This document shows, piece by piece, positions 31,849-42,978 of a stretch of DNA of 64,000 nt. The position numbers and the translations under genes were made by a program. Positions within the stretch are counted from its first letter, which is position 1, and each line of letters begins with the position of its first letter. The DNA comes from Vibrio gangliei (GTDB lineage: Bacteria > Pseudomonadota > Gammaproteobacteria > Enterobacterales > Vibrionaceae). The notes beneath the pieces were generated by a model. The model saw only the letters and a list, made by a program, of their open reading frames with translations, was not told the DNA's origin and searched no databases. The stretch covers positions 620,001 to 684,000 of the forward strand of contig NZ_AP021869.1 of NCBI RefSeq assembly GCF_026001925.1, written 5' to 3'.

Positions 31849-33015
31849 ATGAAAAAAATGTTCAACCGCACACTGGCTATTTCAGCAATCGCACTTGGTT
31901 TGCTTGGCTGTTCTAGTGAAGAAGACACCATTGTGATGGCACCATTGCCTGTCGTTGATAGTCAATTCACACCGAAAGTAGAATGGACCGCTTCAGTTGG
32001 TGATGGGGTTGGACATTATTTTTCAAAACTTTCTCCTGTCTATGCTTATGACAAAGTTTTTGTGGCAAGCCGTGATGGGGAAGTGAAAGCCTTAGATCCT
32101 GACACCGGGGATACCCTGTGGGAAGTCGACCTTGAACAAGATGGACCGGCCCGATTATCTGGTGGCCTGACGGCTTCTTACGATAAATTATTTATTGGTG
32201 ATGAAAATGGTCAAGCATTTGCGTTATCGGTGGATGACGGTTCGATCATTTGGCAGAAAAAAGTCGATGGTGAAATTCTCTCTAAGCCTCTCGCCGATGA
32301 AAGTTTGATTATGCTACATACCAGCAAAGGGACTTTGGTGGCATTACAACAAGACTCTGGTGAGCAGGTTTGGGATATCAGTAATGAAGTTCCGAACTTA
32401 ACCTTGCGTGGGGACAGTTCTCCTGTGTCTATTTCAGGTGGGGTATTCTGGGGAATGGCCAATGGTCGATTGGCCGCCGCTTTGATTCAACGTGGCCAGC
32501 TTCTATGGCAACAGCCGATTGGTAGCCCAAAAGGTTCAACAGAAATCGACCGTTTAGTTGATGTGGATGCTACCCCATTGATTATTGGCCCGAACTTGTA
32601 CGCCGTTGGGATTAACGGTCAGTTGGTAGCCATTGATTTACGTTCTGGTTCACCAATGTGGAAACGTACTTATTCATCCGCGACGGATTTGGCAAGCGAT
32701 GGTAGCCATATTTTTGTGGTAACAGATAAAGATCACATTGCTGCTGTAGACGTACGTAGTGGTACTCAGCTTTGGAGCAATGATTCGCTCGAATATCGCC
32801 AATTAACGTCACCGGTTATTATTGAGCAATATTTAGTCGTTGCTGATGGTGAAGGTTATTTGCACTGGATCGATCGTTCGAGCGGCAAATTTGTTGCTCA
32901 GCAATTGATTGACGATGAGGGGATTGCGGTCGCTCCGATTGAAGTTGAAGACGGTTTTGTCGTGGTAACCCGTGACGGCGAAATAAAGAAAATGCAGATC
33001 CCTGAAGGATCGTGA
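31849..33015 (+). CDS. bamB: Outer-membrane assembly lipoprotein BamB
   Basis: Beta-propeller lipoprotein of the BAM complex. It is 388 residues. The signal peptide ends in LGLLGC, with the lipidated cysteine at about residue 21. The mature part shows repeated propeller blades, for example VKALDPDTGDTLWEVDL, GSIIWQKKV and VAIDLRSGSPMWKR. A terminator-like hairpin separates it from der. Confidence 0.96.
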   Translation: MKKMFNRTLAISAIALGLLGCSSEEDTIVMAPLPVVDSQFTPKVEWTASVGDGVGHYFSKLSPVYAYDKVFVASRDGEVKALDPDTGDTLWEVDLEQDGPARLSGGLTASYDKLFIGDENGQAFALSVDDGSIIWQKKVDGEILSKPLADESLIMLHTSKGTLVALQQDSGEQVWDISNEVPNLTLRGDSSPVSISGGVFWGMANGRLAAALIQRGQLLWQQPIGSPKGSTEIDRLVDVDATPLIIGPNLYAVGINGQLVAIDLRSGSPMWKRTYSSATDLASDGSHIFVVTDKDHIAAVDVRSGTQLWSNDSLEYRQLTSPVIIEQYLVVADGEGYLHWIDRSSGKFVAQQLIDDEGIAVAPIEVEDGFVVVTRDGEIKKMQIPEGS

Positions 33016-33054
33016 TACAATTCGCGCCCTGATTTTTTCAGTGTAGAAGTGAAT

Positions 33055-33088
33055 AGCTCCTATCCATACCTGTGAATAGGAGCTTTTG
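33055..33088 (+). terminator. Terminator between bamB and der
   Basis: A perfect 9-bp stem AGCTCCTAT/ATAGGAGCT with a 12-base loop is followed by TTTTG. It lies 40 bp after bamB. Confidence 0.8.
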
Positions 33089-33250
33089 TTATTCTGCTGC
33101 GGTTATTTTGATTGGTCAAAAACCTATCATTTGAATATAAAGCGCCGCAGAAGACGTATAATGATAACAACAGATAGTGTATGAGTAGTTATAGGTAAGT
33201 TCAATTTACCTATAACTGCTTGAAGTTATTTAGATTTGATTGAGGTAGAT

Positions 33251-34747
33251 ATGATTCCTGTAGTGGCTCTTGTTGGACGCCCAAACGTGGGTAAATCGAC
33301 GTTATTTAACCGTCTAACCCGCACTCGCGATGCACTTGTGGCTGACTTTCCTGGCTTAACGCGCGATCGTAAATATGGCCAAGCTAAACTGGGCGAACAT
33401 GAATTCATCGTGATCGACACCGGTGGTATCGATGGCACCGAAGAAGGTGTAGAAACCAAAATGGCTGAGCAATCACTCGCTGCGATTGAAGAAGCGGATG
33501 TGGTGCTATTTATGGTGGATGGTCGTGCAGGTTTGACCGTGTCTGATGAAGCGATTGCCAAGCACCTGCGTATGCGCGATAAACCAAGCATGCTGGTGGT
33601 AAACAAAGTCGATGGTATTGATGCGGATGCTGCGAGCGCTGAATTCTGGCAACTTGGTATGGATAAGATCTACCAAATTGCCGCAGCACATGGCCGTGGT
33701 GTCGCCGCATTGATTGACCGCGCTTTAAATCCGTTTGCAGAACAAATGGAAAAAGAAGCGGCCGCTGAAATTGAAGATCTCACTGAATTTGAAGATCAGG
33801 AAGAAGAAAAACTCGATTACACCGAAGAAGAAGCGGAACAAGAGTTTAAGCGTCTGCAAGATCAGCCAATTAAACTAGCCATTATCGGTCGTCCTAATGT
33901 AGGTAAATCAACGCTCACTAACCGTATTTTAGGTGAAGAGCGGGTCGTGGTTTACGATATGCCAGGCACGACTCGTGATTCTATTTATATTCCAATGAAG
34001 CGTGATGAGCGTGAATACGTCTTGATTGATACCGCAGGTGTTCGTCGCCGTAAACGTGTTAATGAAGTGGTAGAGAAATTCTCTGTCATCAAAACGTTGA
34101 AAGCCATTGAAGATGCTAACGTGGTACTTCTGGTTATTGATGCGCGTGAAAATATTTCTGATCAAGACCTAAGTTTACTTGGCTTTGCTTTGAATGCCGG
34201 ACGTTCTATTGTGATCGCGGTGAATAAGTGGGATGGTCTAGATACAGACGTGAAAGAGCGCGTTAAGAAAGAACTTGACCGTCGTTTAGGTTTTGTTGAT
34301 TTTGCACGTATTCACTTCATTTCTGCGCTACATGGCACAGGCGTTGGTCATTTATTTGAATCGGTACAAGAAGCGTACAAATCAGCCACTACTCGTGTGG
34401 GGACTTCTGTTCTAACTCGTATCATGAAGATGGCACAAGATGATCACCAACCGCCATTGATTCGTGGTCGCCGTGTGAAGATGAAATATGCGCATGCTGG
34501 TGGTTATAACCCACCAATCATTGTGGTGCATGGTAACCAAGTGAAAGAGTTGCCAGATTCTTACAAGCGTTATTTGATGAACTACTTCCGCCGTTCATTG
34601 GAAATCATGGGCACGCCAATTCGTATCCAGTTCCAAAACAGTGAAAACCCGTTTGATAATCAAGCACCAACGAAAAAATCGGGTTACTCGGAAGAACAAA
34701 AACGTAAGAAAATGATGAGCTTAATTAAGCGTGGCCGTAAAAAGTAA
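33251..34747 (+). CDS. der: Ribosome-associated GTPase Der (EngA)
   Basis: Double GTPase needed for 50S assembly, 498 residues from ATG 33251 ([16 protein letters not shown]), which has GAGG five bases upstream. An in-frame TTG at 33236 is less likely. The first P-loop is GRPNVGKS at the N-terminus and the second [16 protein letters not shown] near residue 217; each domain has its own DTGG/DTAG and NKxD motifs. The C-terminal KH-like domain includes [15 protein letters not shown]. An acidic linker separates the two G domains. Confidence 0.97.
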   Translation: MIPVVALVGRPNVGKSTLFNRLTRTRDALVADFPGLTRDRKYGQAKLGEHEFIVIDTGGIDGTEEGVETKMAEQSLAAIEEADVVLFMVDGRAGLTVSDEAIAKHLRMRDKPSMLVVNKVDGIDADAASAEFWQLGMDKIYQIAAAHGRGVAALIDRALNPFAEQMEKEAAAEIEDLTEFEDQEEEKLDYTEEEAEQEFKRLQDQPIKLAIIGRPNVGKSTLTNRILGEERVVVYDMPGTTRDSIYIPMKRDEREYVLIDTAGVRRRKRVNEVVEKFSVIKTLKAIEDANVVLLVIDARENISDQDLSLLGFALNAGRSIVIAVNKWDGLDTDVKERVKKELDRRLGFVDFARIHFISALHGTGVGHLFESVQEAYKSATTRVGTSVLTRIMKMAQDDHQPPLIRGRRVKMKYAHAGGYNPPIIVVHGNQVKELPDSYKRYLMNYFRRSLEIMGTPIRIQFQNSENPFDNQAPTKKSGYSEEQKRKKMMSLIKRGRKK

Positions 34748-34770
34748 TACGCTTGCAGCCAACTTGATAA

Positions 34771-34798
34771 TGCCACTCTATACTGGAGTGGCATTTTT
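34771..34798 (+). terminator. Terminator after der
   Basis: A perfect 8-bp stem TGCCACTC/GAGTGGCA with a 7-base loop is followed by five T residues. Confidence 0.85.
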
Positions 34799-35102
34799 GT
34801 ATGTTTCAGAAGAATGAGGCGCTACACCTCGCTCAACAGACACTTCCTCTGTTGCTGTCTGATCTTTTGGTTTTATAGCCTAAAATGGCCATTTTAAAAT
34901 ATTGAAAATATCGGATCATGAGATTTAAGATCGTTATTTTAGTTTTTTATGCTCTTTAAAATTGAAATGCAGAACATGTAACTTATGCTTTCGGTATATG
35001 GTGATATAAATATTCTTAATGGGGTAGATCGCTGATCACGAGGTAGAAAGCATAAGATCAGATAAAGATCGTATTAATACTCTTAACCATGAAAGGTGTG
35101 AT
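34799..35102. other. Gap between der and the zinc-ribbon gene
   Basis: About 300 bp with no convincing ORF. The sequence is AT-rich in its middle and presumably holds the promoter of the next gene. No repeat or RNA structure stands out. Confidence 0.5.
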
Positions 35103-35345
35103 ATGGGAAATGAAATCTGTCCTGGTTGCCACAGTGAATTAGAGTGGCAGCAAAAAAATGCAGAAGGTAAAGAACAATACCAATGCCGTGAGTGTGCGAG
35201 TGCTTTCACACGTTTAGTCACTTGTCCTGATTGCCAAGCACAACTTGAGCAAATTCAGGCCTGTGGCTCAATCAGCTATTTTTGCCCAAGTTGTAATGAG
35301 CTGAAGTCGAAAACCAGAGTGCAAAGCCAATTTGTGGCGGTTTAA
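35103..35345 (+). CDS. yfgJ: Small double zinc-ribbon protein (YfgJ-like)
   Basis: An 80-residue protein with four CxxC knuckles: CPGC, CREC, CPDC and CPSC, so probably two zinc ribbons. This matches the YfgJ family found next to der and xseA in enterobacteria, whose function is unknown. Start at ATG 35103 follows GAAAGGTGTGAT. It converges on xseA. Naming rests on motif pattern and location. Confidence 0.8.
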   Translation: MGNEICPGCHSELEWQQKNAEGKEQYQCRECASAFTRLVTCPDCQAQLEQIQACGSISYFCPSCNELKSKTRVQSQFVAV

Positions 35346-35364
35346 GTTAAATCTTCTTTAAGTG

Positions 35365-36702
35365 TTATACAACTGTCGATTTTATCTCACCATCGATTAA
35401 GCGGGTAACAATGGTATCGCCCGTTTTGACTTGGTTTGATGTTGTGAGCACTTTGCCCTGTTGATCGCAAGTGATCGAATAGCCTCGCTTCAAGGTCGAC
35501 AGTGGGCTAACCGTATCGAGCTTTTCAGCTTGCAGAGCCAGTTTGTATCTGTGATCACGCAAAGTTTGTTGAATCGCTTGAATCAATCGAGCTTTGTTAT
35601 TACTTAAGCGATATTGGCTGCGTTCAATCGTTTTATTCGGTGAATGAAAACTGAGTGATTGCTGGCTGCGATGCAATTGAACTTGCAACAGTTGTAATTT
35701 ACTCGAAATAGAGCGTGACAGGCGCGCTTGCAGTTCGTCTAAGCGCTGGCTTTGCTTGTTAAGTTGATAACGTGGGTGCTGCTTTTCAAGCGCAAATTGC
35801 AGTCGGTTCAAAGTGTTTTTTTGCTGGTGGTTATAATGACGCCACGCATTGAGCAAATCACGTTGCTTAGCAATAATGGTTTGAGCTTTATGGCTGTTAT
35901 CTCGACTGACTAATTCTGCGGCCGCGGATGGAGTAGGGGCGCGCACATCAGCAACAAAGTCAGCAATGGTGACATCAATTTCATGACCCACTGCGCTGAC
36001 GATAGGGATCTGGCTTGCCGCAATGGTTCTGGCCACAATCTCATGGTTAAAACACCACAAATCTTCTAATGAGCCACCACCTCGACCCACAATCAAAATG
36101 TCACATTCATTACGGCTGTTTGCCCGTCCAATGGCTTGCGCTATTTTAAACGCGGCTTCTTCACCTTGAACCATGGTCGGGTAGACCACAATCGGCAAAC
36201 TCGGATCACGACGTTTCAGTACATCCAAAATATCGTACAGTGCCGCGCCTGTTTTAGACGTTATGATGCCAATGCGTTTTGGGTTTTCTGGTAACGGTTT
36301 CTTTAGATGTTGAGCAAACAAACCTTCGCCCGCCAGTTTCATTTTTAGTTCATCGAACATTTGTTGTAAGCGGCCATCCCCCTCTGGCTGCATACTTTCG
36401 ATGATCAATTGGTAATCACCACGCGGTTCATACAAAGATAAACGTGCTTTCACTAACACTTGGTTACCGTTCATTGGTTTAAAGCTAACACGACGATTGT
36501 TACCCTTAAACATCGCACATTTCACTTGAGCGCGCGCATCTTTTAAAGAAAAGTACCAGTGACCGGAAACCGGTGCGGAGAAGTTGGATAATTCCCCCAC
36601 TAACCACACAATGCCCATTTCATTTTCCAGCAACATGCGTACTTCGGCATTGAGGCGGGAAACCGTAAAAATGTTGCTGTTAGCATTTGTGGATATTGGC
36701 AT
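35365..36702 (-). CDS. xseA: Exodeoxyribonuclease VII large subunit
   Basis: Catalytic subunit of the single-strand-specific nuclease ExoVII. From ATG 36702 it is 445 residues; an ATG four codons upstream (36714) is an equally possible start. An N-terminal OB fold ([20 protein letters not shown]) is followed by the catalytic domain with [29 protein letters not shown] and [21 protein letters not shown] long coiled-coil region follows, then the C-terminal [11 protein letters not shown]. The small subunit XseB is not in the window. Confidence 0.95.
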   Translation of the reverse strand: MPISTNANSNIFTVSRLNAEVRMLLENEMGIVWLVGELSNFSAPVSGHWYFSLKDARAQVKCAMFKGNNRRVSFKPMNGNQVLVKARLSLYEPRGDYQLIIESMQPEGDGRLQQMFDELKMKLAGEGLFAQHLKKPLPENPKRIGIITSKTGAALYDILDVLKRRDPSLPIVVYPTMVQGEEAAFKIAQAIGRANSRNECDILIVGRGGGSLEDLWCFNHEIVARTIAASQIPIVSAVGHEIDVTIADFVADVRAPTPSAAAELVSRDNSHKAQTIIAKQRDLLNAWRHYNHQQKNTLNRLQFALEKQHPRYQLNKQSQRLDELQARLSRSISSKLQLLQVQLHRSQQSLSFHSPNKTIERSQYRLSNNKARLIQAIQQTLRDHRYKLALQAEKLDTVSPLSTLKRGYSITCDQQGKVLTTSNQVKTGDTIVTRLIDGEIKSTVV

Positions 36703-36892
36703 GGTCAATCTCATCGTTTGAAAACATTTAACCGGGTAAGGTTACCATGTTTATTATGTTTAAACTGTGAAAACCGATTGTTTAACCTTAGAAAGAATAA
36801 GATTTGAGCAATGATTCTAGCCGTAATTCAGACAGTTGAGTTGAAATTTGTTTGATTCACTAAATTTTCATAAAGAAAGAGAGAAAAACGGC

Positions 36893-36921
36893 TAGTCAAA
36901 CGATTGCGTGAGGCGTATAAT
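36893..36921 (+). promoter_or_regulatory. guaBA promoter overlapped by a PurR box
   Basis: A perfect -10 TATAAT (36916-36921) lies 17 bp after a weak -35 TAGTCA (36893-36898). Between and over them, AGTCAAACGATTGCGT at 36894-36909 matches the PurR operator consensus ANGCAANCGNTTNCNT at all but one position. A repressor bound there would block the promoter, as PurR does at E. coli guaBA. The remaining xseA-guaB gap (36715-37050) shows a 130-base leader and nothing else. Confidence 0.75.
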
Positions 36922-37050
36922 CCCGCTGCAATATCAAATCCCAAATTCATTTTGTTATGCGAAACGATGAAGTGAATTTATCGCGGACGGTTTGATTTCC
37001 AAACTTAATGCGGGGTTTATTCTTCTAACACTCTTATGTGAGATATTGCA

Positions 37051-38514
37051 ATGTTACGAATCGCTAAAGAAGCTTTAACGTTTGATGACGTACTGCTCGT
37101 CCCAGCACACTCCACTGTTCTTCCAAATACAGCTGATCTTCGCACTCAGTTGACCAAAAAGATCACACTTAATGTACCAATGATCTCTGCCGCTATGGAT
37201 ACGGTAACCGAAGCGCGTCTTGCGATTGCGCTTGCCCAGGAAGGGGGAATCGGCTTTATTCATAAGAATATGTCGATTGAGCAACAAGCTGAAGAAGTTC
37301 GCCTAGTAAAAATTTATGAAGCGGGCGTAGTAAGCAACCCAGTAACGGTTCGCCCTACCGATAGCATTGCTGATGTTAAAGCCTTGACTCAAAAACACGG
37401 TTTTGCCGGTTTCCCTGTCGTCACTGAAAGTAATGAACTCGTGGGTATCATTACTGGCCGTGATGTTCGATTTGTGACCGACTTAAGCAAAACGGTTGAG
37501 CAAGTGATGACACCAAAAGAGCGTCTAGCTTCGGTTAAAGAAGGGGCTTCAATGAGTGAAGTTCAACAATGCATGCAAGAGCATCGTGTTGAAAAAGTCC
37601 TTGTTGTTAACGACGCATTCCAGCTTTCTGGCATGATCACAGCAAAAGATTTCCAAAAAGCAGAACGTAAACCAAACGCTTGTAAAGATGAGCGTGGTCG
37701 CCTACGTGTTGGTGCCGCTGTTGGTGCTGGCGCAGGCAACGAAGAGCGAGTTAAAGCCCTCGTTGAAGCGGGTGTTGACGTTCTACTTATCGATTCATCT
37801 CACGGCCACTCTCAAGGCGTATTGGATCGCATTAAAGAAACCCGCGCTAAATACCCTGATCTACAAATTATCGGTGGTAATGTGGCGACTGCAGCGGGTG
37901 CGCGCGCGTTAATTGAAGCGGGTGTGGATGCGGTTAAAGTGGGTATCGGCCCTGGTTCTATTTGTACCACTCGTATCGTAACGGGTGTCGGTGTTCCTCA
38001 AATTACGGCGATTTCAGAAGCAGCCAGCGCGGCGGCTGAGTTTGGCATTCCAGTTATCGCTGATGGCGGTATCCGTTTCTCAGGCGATATCTGTAAAGCA
38101 ATCGCGGCTGGCGCATCTTGTGTGATGGTTGGCTCAATGTTTGCAGGTACAGAAGAAGCGCCGGGTGAAGTGATCTTGTATCAAGGTCGTTCTTACAAAG
38201 CGTACCGTGGCATGGGCTCTTTGGGCGCAATGTCTCAAGGTTCATCAGATCGTTACTTCCAGTCAGATAACGCTGCGGATAAACTGGTTCCAGAAGGTAT
38301 CGAAGGTCGTATCGCTTATAAAGGTCGCCTAAAAGAAATCATCCACCAGCAAATGGGTGGTTTGCGTTCAAGCATGGGCTTAACCGGCAGTGCAACGATT
38401 GAAGATATGCGTACTAAAGCCGAATTTGTCCGTATTTCTGGCGCAGGCATGCAAGAATCGCATGTACATGACGTGCAGATTACTAAAGAGGCACCGAATT
38501 ACCGCTTAGGTTAA
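37051..38514 (+). CDS. guaB: Inosine-5'-monophosphate dehydrogenase
   Basis: Oxidises IMP to XMP, the first step to GMP. It is 487 residues. Two CBS domains occupy about residues 95-205. The catalytic loop is [13 protein letters not shown] and the flap region [10 protein letters not shown] is intact. Together with guaA downstream it forms the guanine branch of purine synthesis. Confidence 0.98.
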   Translation: MLRIAKEALTFDDVLLVPAHSTVLPNTADLRTQLTKKITLNVPMISAAMDTVTEARLAIALAQEGGIGFIHKNMSIEQQAEEVRLVKIYEAGVVSNPVTVRPTDSIADVKALTQKHGFAGFPVVTESNELVGIITGRDVRFVTDLSKTVEQVMTPKERLASVKEGASMSEVQQCMQEHRVEKVLVVNDAFQLSGMITAKDFQKAERKPNACKDERGRLRVGAAVGAGAGNEERVKALVEAGVDVLLIDSSHGHSQGVLDRIKETRAKYPDLQIIGGNVATAAGARALIEAGVDAVKVGIGPGSICTTRIVTGVGVPQITAISEAASAAAEFGIPVIADGGIRFSGDICKAIAAGASCVMVGSMFAGTEEAPGEVILYQGRSYKAYRGMGSLGAMSQGSSDRYFQSDNAADKLVPEGIEGRIAYKGRLKEIIHQQMGGLRSSMGLTGSATIEDMRTKAEFVRISGAGMQESHVHDVQITKEAPNYRLG

Positions 38515-38704
38515 AATTTTTATTTTTTACTGGTTATTAAGTTCAATAGCTGTGTCGAATGTGCTCATTGACTCTCGTCAACTCCGCGCATTCACCTTGT
38601 TCTTGAACTTAATTCCGGCGTGATAAATTAAAAATTTGCATAGTAAAAGAATTTATAAAGGTGTGAGCTGTTGAGTGTTGAGCTAGAAATGCAAAGGTAT
38701 GCTT

Positions 38705-38728
38705 TTCGAAACTCGAAACTCGAAACTC
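38705..38728. repeat. Three CTCGAAA-type heptamers before guaA
   Basis: TTCGAAA-CTCGAAA-CTCGAAA-CTC lies in the 254-bp guaB-guaA gap, 41 bp before the guaA start. It is the same heptamer family as the array at 15441. Confidence 0.85.
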
Positions 38729-38768
38729 ACACCATTTTCAACCTTGAAATGATTATTAGAGAAAACGA

Positions 38769-40346
38769 ATGACGACCAATATTCATGCTCAGCGTATTTT
38801 AATTTTAGACTTTGGCTCTCAATACACTCAATTGATTGCTCGCCGTATCCGCGAAATCGGTGTGTACTGTGAACTATGGAGCTGGGATGTGGATGAAGCG
38901 GATATCCGTGAGTTCAATCCAAACGGTATTATTCTTTCTGGTGGCCCTGAGAGCGTAACGGAAGCCGGCTCTCCTCGTGCACCTGAATATGTCTTTAACG
39001 CTGGCGTACCTGTATTTGGTATTTGTTACGGCATGCAAACCATGTCTGAGCAATTGGGCGGTAAAGTCGCGGGTTCAAACGAGCGTGAATTTGGCTACGC
39101 GCAAGTAAAAATGGTTGAAGAGTGTGAGCTATTCAAAAACATTGAAGATGCGATTGCTGAAGACGGCAAACCATTGCTTGATGTTTGGATGAGCCACGGT
39201 GACAAAGTGGTTGAGATTCCTTCTACATTTACCAAAGTTGCTCAAACTGATACATGCCCATACGCGGCAATGGCGAATGAAGAACAACGTTTTTACGGTG
39301 TACAATTCCACCCAGAAGTAACTCATACTCGCCAAGGTCTACGTATGCTTGAGAACTTTGTTCTGAACATCTGTGGCTGTGAAAAATTATGGACCCCATC
39401 TTCTATCATCGAAGACGCAGTGGCTCGCATTAAAGAGCAAGTGGGCGATGACGAAGTGATCCTAGGTCTATCTGGCGGTGTGGATTCATCGGTAGTGGCA
39501 ATGCTTATCCACCGCGCGATTGGCGACAAACTGACTTGTGTATTTGTTGATAACGGCTTACTACGTTTGAACGAAGCAGAGCAAGTGATGGAAATGTTTG
39601 GTGATCACTTTGGACTAAACATTGTTCACGTTGATGCTGAAAACCGTTTCCTAGATGCATTAGGCGGTGAAGCTGAGCCAGAAGCCAAACGTAAGATCAT
39701 TGGCCGCGTTTTCGTTGAAATCTTTGATGAAGAATCGAAGAAATTATCAAACGCGAAATGGTTGGCACAAGGTACAATCTACCCAGATGTGATTGAGTCA
39801 GCGGCATCGAAAACCGGTAAAGCTCACGTGATCAAATCTCACCATAACGTAGGCGGCTTGCCAGACGATATGGCAATGGGCTTGGTTGAGCCTCTACGTG
39901 AATTGTTTAAAGACGAAGTGCGTAAAATTGGTTTGGAGCTAGGTTTGCCATACAACATGCTTTACCGTCACCCATTCCCAGGTCCTGGCCTAGGCGTACG
40001 TGTTCTGGGTGAAGTGAAGAAAGAATACTGTGACTTACTGCGCCGCGCTGATGCGATCTTCATTGAAGAGCTACATGCTGCGGATCTTTACCACAAAGTA
40101 TCGCAAGCATTTACTGTATTCCTACCAGTACGTTCAGTTGGCGTAATGGGCGATGGCCGTAAATACGATTGGGTTGTATCGCTACGTGCGGTAGAAACCA
40201 TCGACTTTATGACTGCGCATTGGGCACACCTACCTTACGACTTCCTAGGTAAAGTCTCGAACCGCATCATCAACGAAATCGATGGCATTTCACGTGTGGT
40301 ATACGATATTTCTGGTAAGCCACCAGCAACGATTGAGTGGGAATAA
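38769..40346 (+). CDS. guaA: GMP synthase (glutamine-hydrolysing)
   Basis: Converts XMP to GMP. It is 525 residues. The class I amidotransferase domain has the catalytic cysteine in GICYGMQTM and the His/Glu pair in [11 protein letters not shown]. The ATP pyrophosphatase P-loop is [10 protein letters not shown] near residue 235. The C-terminus ends [10 protein letters not shown], intact. The 3' end of guaA is a known integration site for genomic islands, and a P4-type integrase gene starts about 300 bp downstream. Confidence 0.98.
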   Translation: MTTNIHAQRILILDFGSQYTQLIARRIREIGVYCELWSWDVDEADIREFNPNGIILSGGPESVTEAGSPRAPEYVFNAGVPVFGICYGMQTMSEQLGGKVAGSNEREFGYAQVKMVEECELFKNIEDAIAEDGKPLLDVWMSHGDKVVEIPSTFTKVAQTDTCPYAAMANEEQRFYGVQFHPEVTHTRQGLRMLENFVLNICGCEKLWTPSSIIEDAVARIKEQVGDDEVILGLSGGVDSSVVAMLIHRAIGDKLTCVFVDNGLLRLNEAEQVMEMFGDHFGLNIVHVDAENRFLDALGGEAEPEAKRKIIGRVFVEIFDEESKKLSNAKWLAQGTIYPDVIESAASKTGKAHVIKSHHNVGGLPDDMAMGLVEPLRELFKDEVRKIGLELGLPYNMLYRHPFPGPGLGVRVLGEVKKEYCDLLRRADAIFIEELHAADLYHKVSQAFTVFLPVRSVGVMGDGRKYDWVVSLRAVETIDFMTAHWAHLPYDFLGKVSNRIINEIDGISRVVYDISGKPPATIEWE

Positions 40347-40393
40347 TGCTCCTTTAAGAAAGGTCTGGCATTAACAGGCACCAAATCATACTT

Positions 40394-40420
40394 AAGTCCG
40401 CGTAATTGCGGACTTTTTTT
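40394..40420 (+). terminator. Terminator after guaA
   Basis: A perfect 8-bp stem AAGTCCGC/GCGGACTT is followed by a run of T residues. It ends the guaBA transcript 47 bp after the stop codon, so the element integrated without cutting guaA off from it, or restored it. Confidence 0.85.
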
Positions 40421-40524
40421 GCTTTTGGCTTAGTCATTTTTGGCAATGTCTGGCAACGCCAAGCACGGTTTGACCGTGGTATTTTGATGGGTATGATTCA
40501 TCGGTAATGCCATGGATTACGCCC

Positions 40525-40630
40525 GATACCATGCTGAGTGTTTTTGATGGGACATGGTATTAAATTTACATATCTATCTGTTTTATAAATATTAATCTCT
40601 ATTTTTTTAGAGGTTTTTCAGCATGGTATC
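40525..40630. promoter_or_regulatory. Inverted repeats upstream of the integrase gene
   Basis: GATACCATGCTG (40525-40536) and its exact reverse complement CAGCATGGTATC (40619-40630) flank the region before the integrase start at 40654. A third half-copy, CATGGTAT, lies at 40553-40560. Three related half-sites in 106 bp suggest binding by the integrase itself, an excisionase or the element's AlpA-type regulator. The part between 40421 and 40524 shows no ORF. Confidence 0.6.
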
Positions 40631-40653
40631 AAACAAGAATAAAAGGTCGAAAC

Positions 40654-41859
40654 ATGCTGACTGATACCAAGCTACGCAATCTCAAACCCAAAGATAAACT
40701 TTACAAAGTCAATGACCGTGATGGCCTCTATGTTGCTGTCACTACCGCAGGCTCTATCTCTTTTCGCTACAACTACTCGATCAATGGCAGACAAGAAACT
40801 ATTACCTTTGGTCGTTACGGAGTAGGAGGCATCACGTTAGCTGAAGCGCGTGAGCGTCTCAATGAAGCGAAGCGAATGGTTACTGATGGAAAGTCACCGG
40901 CCAAAGAGAAAGCACGTGCTAAGGCGAGAACGAAAGATGCTGAAACCTTTGGTGCCTGGGCTCAGAAATGGCTGCGTGGCTATCAGATGGCCGAATCTAC
41001 CCGGGATATGCGTCGCTCAGTCTATGCACGAGAGTTAGAGGGCAAATTTGGCAATCAGAAGCTGACCGAAATCACCCATGAAGATCTGCGAGCACTGACT
41101 GATGCGATAGTAGAGCGTGGCGCGCCCGCAACGGCTGTACACACGCGTGATATTGTACTCCAGGTGTATCGGTGGGCAATTGAGAGAGGGCAGAAAGTTG
41201 AGAACCCGGCAGATTTGGTGAGGCCTGCAAGTATCGCTCGGTTTGAGCCAAGAGACCGAACATTAACACCTGCTGAGATCGGTTTGATGTACCGCTATAT
41301 GGAAAAGGTAGGAACCACGCCTTCGATTCGTGCTGCGGTAAAGTTGCTTTTGCTGACTATGGTACGTAAAAGCGAGTTAACCAATGCAACTTGGAGTGAA
41401 ATTAACTTTAGCGAAGCGTTGTGGACAATCCCTAAAGAAAGGATGAAACGACGTAACCCGCATCTGGTGTTTTTGTCACGCCAGGTGATGGATATTTTGA
41501 TCGCCTTGAAGACATTTGCCGGTGGATCTGATTACATTCTTCCTTCCCGTTATGACTCAGATGCCCCAATGAGTAGTGCAACGATGAATCGAGTATTGGC
41601 ATTGACGTATAAAGCTGCTCAGAAAGATGGTCAGTCCTTAAGTAAGTTTGGACCGCATGACCTACGTAGAACAGCGAGTACACTGCTGCATGAAGCTGGA
41701 TACAACACGGATTGGATAGAAAAATGCCTGGCGCACGAACAGAAAGGGGTGAGGGCAGTTTACAACAAAGCTGAATATCGAGAGCAACGTGCATCAATGC
41801 TACAGGACTGGGCAGATATGATTGATGAGTGGACAATGAAAACATATTTATCTCATTGA
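40654..41859 (+). CDS. Tyrosine integrase, P4-like (DUF4102 N-terminal domain)
   Basis: Site-specific recombinase expected to insert and excise the element at guaA. It is 401 residues. The N-terminal Arm-DNA-binding domain (LTDTKLRNLKPKDKLYKVND) is followed by a core-binding domain and the catalytic domain. The catalytic residues read: first Arg in VRKSELTNATW, His-Leu-Arg-Arg in GPHDLRRTAST, a second His in CLAHEQKG and the nucleophile tyrosine in VYNKAEY. All are present, so the enzyme looks active. Ribosome site AAAAGG precedes the ATG by 7 bases. Confidence 0.93.
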   Translation: MLTDTKLRNLKPKDKLYKVNDRDGLYVAVTTAGSISFRYNYSINGRQETITFGRYGVGGITLAEARERLNEAKRMVTDGKSPAKEKARAKARTKDAETFGAWAQKWLRGYQMAESTRDMRRSVYARELEGKFGNQKLTEITHEDLRALTDAIVERGAPATAVHTRDIVLQVYRWAIERGQKVENPADLVRPASIARFEPRDRTLTPAEIGLMYRYMEKVGTTPSIRAAVKLLLLTMVRKSELTNATWSEINFSEALWTIPKERMKRRNPHLVFLSRQVMDILIALKTFAGGSDYILPSRYDSDAPMSSATMNRVLALTYKAAQKDGQSLSKFGPHDLRRTASTLLHEAGYNTDWIEKCLAHEQKGVRAVYNKAEYREQRASMLQDWADMIDEWTMKTYLSH

Positions 41860-42006
41860 TTTGTATGTCACTTACTCTTTGCTAAGATGAGTTACTTTGC
41901 CGTATAAATTCAAGGTGAAAACTGTTATATTGAGTACTAAGTTTTTATAACTTAACCATTGTTTAAACGCATATGTTCTTAAAACAGACTTCGGCTAGAA
42001 AAATAA

Positions 42007-42978
42007 ATGAATAGAACAGCATATTATAACTATATTGATGAAAAAATTCATACCTTAGCTTACAGAATCGAAACCAACGGTAAGCTAAATATGTTGCATT
42101 TGCATATGCACTCAGAAAGCTTCTACTTACATCTTTTGAATTTATTATACGGTTATGAACTTGAAAACCTCAATAAGGTTTTACAGAATGTTGAAGCTAT
42201 TGACTTAATTGATCATAAAAACAAAATAATTATCCAAGTGTCTTCTACTTGCACAAAAAACAAAGTCGAGTCTGCTTTAGAAAAAGAAATAATAAAAAAT
42301 TACTTAAGTTATAAATTTAAGTTTATTTCAATATCAAAAGATGCGTCAAATTTAAGGAAGAGTAAATTTAAAAATCCACATGGAATTTCTTTTTCACCAT
42401 CACGAGATATTATTGATATAACATCAATATTGAATGAGATTTTACAAAAAGATATAGCTGGACAAATGTCTGTTTATAGTTTCATTAAAGGTGAGTTAGG
42501 CAATGGTGTTGATGTTGCGAAGTTAGACTCTAATCTTGCTATTATTATAAATATTCTAGCAAAAGAAAATTGGCATGGTAATGTGGGTGAGTCTACTGTC
42601 AAACAGTTTGAAATAGAAAGAAAAATATCTCATAATGAATTAGATAGCGCTAAAGATTTGATAGAAGAATATAGCCTGTTCCATGGGAGAGTTGATTCTA
42701 AATATTCTGTTTTTGATAGTCAAGGTAGTAACAAAAGTAGTTCTGTTTTGGCGACAATTAAGAGAGAGTATATTAAGTCTAAGAAAGGAGCTTCTGATTC
42801 AGATGAAATATTCTTTAATGTCATTGAAGTGCTAAAGAATAAAGTTATTGAAAGTGCTAATTACAGTGAGATTCCTATAGATGAACTTGAGTTATGTATA
42901 GATATACTAGTTGTAGATGCATTTGTTAGATGTAAAATAATGGATAACCCGGAAGGATATAGTTATGCTGCTTCCTGA
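42007..42978 (+). CDS. SMEK-domain protein of an ABC-three-component (ABC-3C) system
   Basis: A 323-residue protein whose N-terminal 150 residues resemble the SMEK domain: IDEKIHTLAYRIETNGKLNM, then ENVEAIDLIDHKN-type spacing seen as VEAIDLIDHKNKIIIQVSST. The family (described from comparative genomics of ABC ATPases in conflict systems) is predicted to sense invaders or carry the effector. The C-terminal half is helical without known motifs. It overlaps the next gene by 14 bp, and all three genes are AT-rich compared with the surrounding chromosome, a sign of transfer. The family assignment is from memory of the pattern, not a search. Confidence 0.72.
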   Translation: MNRTAYYNYIDEKIHTLAYRIETNGKLNMLHLHMHSESFYLHLLNLLYGYELENLNKVLQNVEAIDLIDHKNKIIIQVSSTCTKNKVESALEKEIIKNYLSYKFKFISISKDASNLRKSKFKNPHGISFSPSRDIIDITSILNEILQKDIAGQMSVYSFIKGELGNGVDVAKLDSNLAIIINILAKENWHGNVGESTVKQFEIERKISHNELDSAKDLIEEYSLFHGRVDSKYSVFDSQGSNKSSSVLATIKREYIKSKKGASDSDEIFFNVIEVLKNKVIESANYSEIPIDELELCIDILVVDAFVRCKIMDNPEGYSYAAS

